9,041 nucleotides of DNA from positions 1 through 9,041 of the forward strand of contig JAFOTA010000026.1 of NCBI GenBank assembly GCA_017421145.1, read 5' to 3'. The notes below the pieces were generated by a model, which was not told the DNA's origin, did not search any database, and saw only the letters and a list, made by a program, of their open reading frames with translations. The stretch comes from Treponema sp. (lineage in GTDB: Bacteria > Spirochaetota > Spirochaetia > Treponematales > Treponemataceae). Position numbers and translations under genes: made by a program. Positions within the stretch are counted from its first letter, which is position 1; every line of letters starts with the position of its first letter. This document shows, in pieces, positions 7,445 to 9,041 of this stretch.

Positions 7445-7783
7445 ATGGATGACACGCAGAATCATGAAGACACGCAAAAACCTCTCGAATCTGTCAGACA
7501 TGTGGGGCTGATGGGACGCTCCATTGAAATACTGCAGGCCAGGCAGTCTAAAATTCAAGGCACACAAAATGAAACGCAAGCAAAATCAGGAAGCGCAGAA
7601 AAAATGAAAATGATTGATTCTATCGAAGGCAGTTGTGAAGCCGGCGAAAATTATAAAGCAAATAAAAACGACACCCCGATCGTGTTCAAAAACGGAGTCT
7701 ACACAATCCAGAACGATCTTGAAACGTCGGCCGTAAAAATGGATCCCGCATTGAAGGCTCTCGTGGATTCAGTGTGCCGGTAA
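7445..7783 (+). CDS. Small hydrophilic protein of unknown function
   Basis: I do not recognise this 112-aa protein. It has no signal peptide and no membrane segment. The N-terminal two thirds are rich in Gln, Glu, Asn and Lys and look flexible, with a possible helix at GLMGRSIEILQARQSKI (21-37). The C-terminus is more ordered: IVFKNGVYTIQNDLE (79-93), then MDPALKALVDSVCR (99-112). The ATG at 7445 has only a weak GTGAG upstream, so translation may depend on the preceding gene or on the hairpin before it. It starts 54 nt after the stop of the membrane sensor gene, on the same strand, with no clear promoter between them. The two are probably cotranscribed and could act together. The coding call rests on frame length, position and the absence of a better frame; it is likely but not proven. 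Confidence 0.68.
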   Translation: MDDTQNHEDTQKPLESVRHVGLMGRSIEILQARQSKIQGTQNETQAKSGSAEKMKMIDSIEGSCEAGENYKANKNDTPIVFKNGVYTIQNDLETSAVKMDPALKALVDSVCR

Positions 7784-7856
7784 TTTCCCGAAACTTTTTT
7801 ATATTTCCGATGTTCTCTTTATCATGGATGTCTCGAAAACAAGATTTTCCGGGGCA

Positions 7857-7884
7857 TTGTCATGTAAAGGCGTGGAAATTTAAT
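7857..7884 (+). promoter_or_regulatory. Predicted sigma-70 promoter of the lipoprotein gene
   Basis: A -35 TTGTCA (7857-7862) and a -10 TTTAAT (7879-7884) each match consensus at five of six bases, with a 16-nt spacer. The start would fall near 7891, leaving a leader of about 22 nt that contains the AGGAG (7903-7907) of the downstream gene. This makes the lipoprotein gene a separate transcription unit. The upstream part of the gap (7784-7856) shows no convincing terminator. Confidence 0.5.
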
Positions 7885-7912
7885 TTTTGAGCTTGCCGCA
7901 GCAGGAGATTTT

Positions 7913-8740
7913 ATGAAAGCAAAATATCTTTCCTTTTTGGTTCCGGTTCTGTTTTTGACCGGATGCACAACATTCCGTACCGTGCGTATTTCCTATCAGA
8001 TTGATGAAAATCAGCCTGTGAAAAGTACCGCTGTTCCTGTCGATGAAAAGCCGGTCGTTTCAAGCCGCATAGATTTTGATGCAAATCCAAGGCAGACGAT
8101 AATCGGAGCGATCACCGGAAATGATTCCAAAAAGCCAAGGGGAAACTCTGCTCTCGAAATTTACGGCGGTGTGTATGAGCGTGCAAAAAATCCGTATGAA
8201 GAAGATGAAATGTACAACGTGAACATGGCCAACACAAAAAAAACTGATTATGTCTGGAAAGGGTATATGATATGGCGTGACATGAAGGCGTATTCGTATA
8301 TTTCGTTCAAGACAAAAAAGGCCGACAAAAAATATAATTTTATCATCCAGTATATGGATTGCGGCACTGTTTCCATGACATCGCATTTGGAGTACGGAAA
8401 TAAAACTGCGAAGGTTCCGCTTAAGATTTTTACGGCAACGGATGGAAGTGAAAAATATGAAGTTTATATAACGCAGGATAAAAATTACGTCGCTTTCGGT
8501 GCAGATTCGGCAAACGCATCTTTGGTGGAAAAACACACGCCAAAAAGCTCTACGCGTGATCTGATAAAAATGAAGGGGCAGGTCATACAGATTATGGATT
8601 CCGCCGGAAATGTGGTTGCGCAGATTGTTGACGGAAAATACAGCCTGTATATACAGGAAGATGATCCAAGGACAGCATCGGTCATGCAAGTTGCCGCGCT
8701 TGTAGGAACATACCTCGGTATGCTTGATATTATGGATTGA
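7913..8740 (+). CDS. Putative lipoprotein of unknown function
   Basis: 275 aa. The N-terminus is a lipoprotein signal: Lys2 and Lys4, a hydrophobic core (YLSFLVPVLF), and the lipobox LTGC with Cys18 as the lipidated residue, so the mature protein should be membrane-anchored. The rest shows no domain I know. Residues 19-65 look like an extended linker with beta strands (TVRISYQI, SSRIDF). From about 80 to 250 alternating hydrophobic stretches such as YNFIIQYMDC (141-150), KYEVYIT (181-187) and QVIQIMDSAGNVVAQIVDGKYSLYI (223-247, an evident beta-rich module) suggest a beta-sandwich-like fold. A short hydrophobic C-terminal helix follows (257-272). AGGAG lies 5 nt before the ATG and the stop is TGA at 8738-8740. 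The gene has its own predicted promoter and sits just before a ribosomal RNA operon. Export and lipidation are well supported; the role is unknown. Confidence 0.85.
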   Translation: MKAKYLSFLVPVLFLTGCTTFRTVRISYQIDENQPVKSTAVPVDEKPVVSSRIDFDANPRQTIIGAITGNDSKKPRGNSALEIYGGVYERAKNPYEEDEMYNVNMANTKKTDYVWKGYMIWRDMKAYSYISFKTKKADKKYNFIIQYMDCGTVSMTSHLEYGNKTAKVPLKIFTATDGSEKYEVYITQDKNYVAFGADSANASLVEKHTPKSSTRDLIKMKGQVIQIMDSAGNVVAQIVDGKYSLYIQEDDPRTASVMQVAALVGTYLGMLDIMD

Positions 8741-8815
8741 TTCATCATTATGGGAAATTTTATGACATGCCGTTTTGGGAGTATGTGTGTAAGTCGGTAA
8801 CGAGCGGCTGTGTAG

Positions 8816-8883
8816 AAAAAAAATAAAAAAACATGAAAAATTCGGTTGTCCCTGTTGACAACGGGGGCGCGGGGTGATATATT
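8816..8883 (+). promoter_or_regulatory. Ribosomal RNA operon promoter with UP-like A-tracts
   Basis: The -35 is a perfect TTGACA (8855-8860) and the -10 is TATATT (8878-8883, five of six), with a 17-nt spacer. The predicted start is about 8890. Upstream, A-tracts at 8816-8831 and 8836-8840 resemble an UP element that binds the RNA polymerase alpha subunit. The spacer is unusual: 14 of its 17 bases are G or C. The segment between -10 and start is AT-rich (AGATTTT), unlike the GC-rich discriminator of stringently controlled E. coli rRNA promoters. The 16S gene follows directly, so the assignment is strong. Confidence 0.85.
8845..8862 (+). promoter_or_regulatory. Inverted repeat overlapping the -35 of the rRNA promoter
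   Basis: GTTGTC (8845-8850) and GACAAC (8857-8862) form a perfect 6-bp inverted repeat with a 6-nt centre. The right arm overlaps the TTGACA -35. Its position would suit a regulator competing with RNA polymerase or touching it. It may also be chance, because the right arm is largely fixed by the -35 sequence itself. Confidence 0.3.
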
Positions 8884-8911
8884 AGATTTTGTCGCCGCAA
8901 AAAGGCGGCGG

Positions 8912-8921
8912 ATGTTTGACA
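8912..8921 (+). promoter_or_regulatory. boxA-like antitermination sequence
   Basis: ATGTTTGACA sits just after the first leader hairpin, in the position where rRNA operons carry boxA for NusB/S10 binding, and resembles boxA forms ending in TTTGA. It contains TTGACA (8916-8921), but no -10 follows at the right distance, so it is more likely boxA-like than a second promoter. Confidence 0.4.
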
Positions 8922-8949
8922 GCGCAGGGAAGGAAGGAAGAGACGACGA

Positions 8950-8973
8950 GCGCCGCGGGGAGGCCCGCGGCGC
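8950..8973 (+). other. Perfect GC-only leader hairpin
   Basis: GCGCCGCGGG (8950-8959) and CCCGCGGCGC (8964-8973) form a perfect 10-bp stem of G-C pairs only, around a GAGG loop. No U-run follows, so it is a structural element of the rRNA leader rather than a terminator. Confidence 0.75.
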
Positions 8974-9023
8974 GGCGGACATGCACAGGAATGAATCTTC
9001 TGGCCTACGGGCCAAAAGGATAA

Positions 9024-9041
9024 ATCATGGAGAGTTCGATC
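9024..9041 (+). rRNA. rrs: 16S ribosomal RNA, first 18 nt (truncated by window end)
   Basis: AGAGTTCGATC at 9031-9041 matches the conserved 5' region of bacterial 16S rRNA (E. coli positions 8-18, AGAGTTTGATC) with one difference, C for T at E. coli position 14. By this alignment the mature 5' end is near 9024. The rest of the gene is beyond the window. The promoter and structured leader upstream confirm the call. Confidence 0.85.

Larger units (their letters stand above)
8890..9023 (+). ncRNA. 16S rRNA precursor leader
   Basis: This is the transcribed leader between the predicted start and the 16S 5' end. It holds three strong hairpins: TCGCCGC/GCGGCGG (8892-8911), GCGCCGCGGG/CCCGCGGCGC (8950-8973), and TGGCC/GGCCA (9001-9014), whose loop is the stable tetraloop TACG. 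A purine-rich stretch (8926-8944) lies between the first two. The 5' arm of the RNase III stem that flanks 16S is probably within this leader, but its partner lies outside the window. Confidence 0.7.

Noticed and set aside
7779..7815. Possible terminator after the 112-aa gene (CGG...CCG followed by a T-run)
   Set aside because: The stem would be only about 3 bp, too weak to call.
8916..8944. Second rRNA promoter starting at TTGACA (8916-8921)
   Set aside because: The bases 17 nt downstream (AGAGAC) do not resemble a -10; a boxA-like role is more likely.
8060..9015. Overlapping minus-strand open frames (209 and 176 codons) across the lipoprotein gene and the rRNA promoter
   Set aside because: They lie antisense to the lipoprotein gene, one runs through the rRNA promoter and leader, and neither product has meaningful motifs.

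Overview
The window looks like chromosomal DNA of a spirochaete, most likely Treponema or a close relative. This is an inference from the style of the proteins (a spirochaetal-type lipoprotein, a two-membrane-segment sensor with a long acidic tail, an ornithine/lysine-like MurE motif), not from a database match. It contains no insertion sequence, phage gene, CRISPR array or tRNA. Most of it is ordinary core genome, with a few poorly described genes beside it.

Left half (1-5414, all minus strand): a compact operon reads leftward from a promoter at 5424-5452. Its order is murE, ddl, murD, then the 5' part of a large gene with an N-terminal HRDC domain and a DUF4011-like region, which runs off the left edge. 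The first three make cytoplasmic peptidoglycan precursors. MurD adds D-Glu, MurE adds the third (diamino) residue, and Ddl makes the D-Ala-D-Ala dipeptide that MurF (not in the window) would attach. Gaps are 10, 54 and 17 nt. The predicted murE transcription start lies only about 3 nt before its ATG and there is no Shine-Dalgarno sequence, so murE may be translated from a leaderless mRNA.

Middle (5415-7783): a 155-nt divergent intergenic region with inverted and direct repeats precedes two plus-strand genes. The first (GTG start, 606 aa) is a membrane protein with a Cache-like extracytoplasmic domain. It ends in a long Glu/Asp-rich tail and has no recognisable output domain. The second encodes a 112-aa hydrophilic protein of unknown function. 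A strong hairpin lies between them.

Right part (7784-9041): a separately promoted gene for a 275-aa lipoprotein of unknown function is followed by the control region of a ribosomal RNA operon. That region has an A-tract UP-like element, a consensus -35 (TTGACA), a 17-nt very GC-rich spacer, a -10 (TATATT), a boxA-like sequence and three strong leader hairpins. The window ends 18 nt into the 16S rRNA gene.
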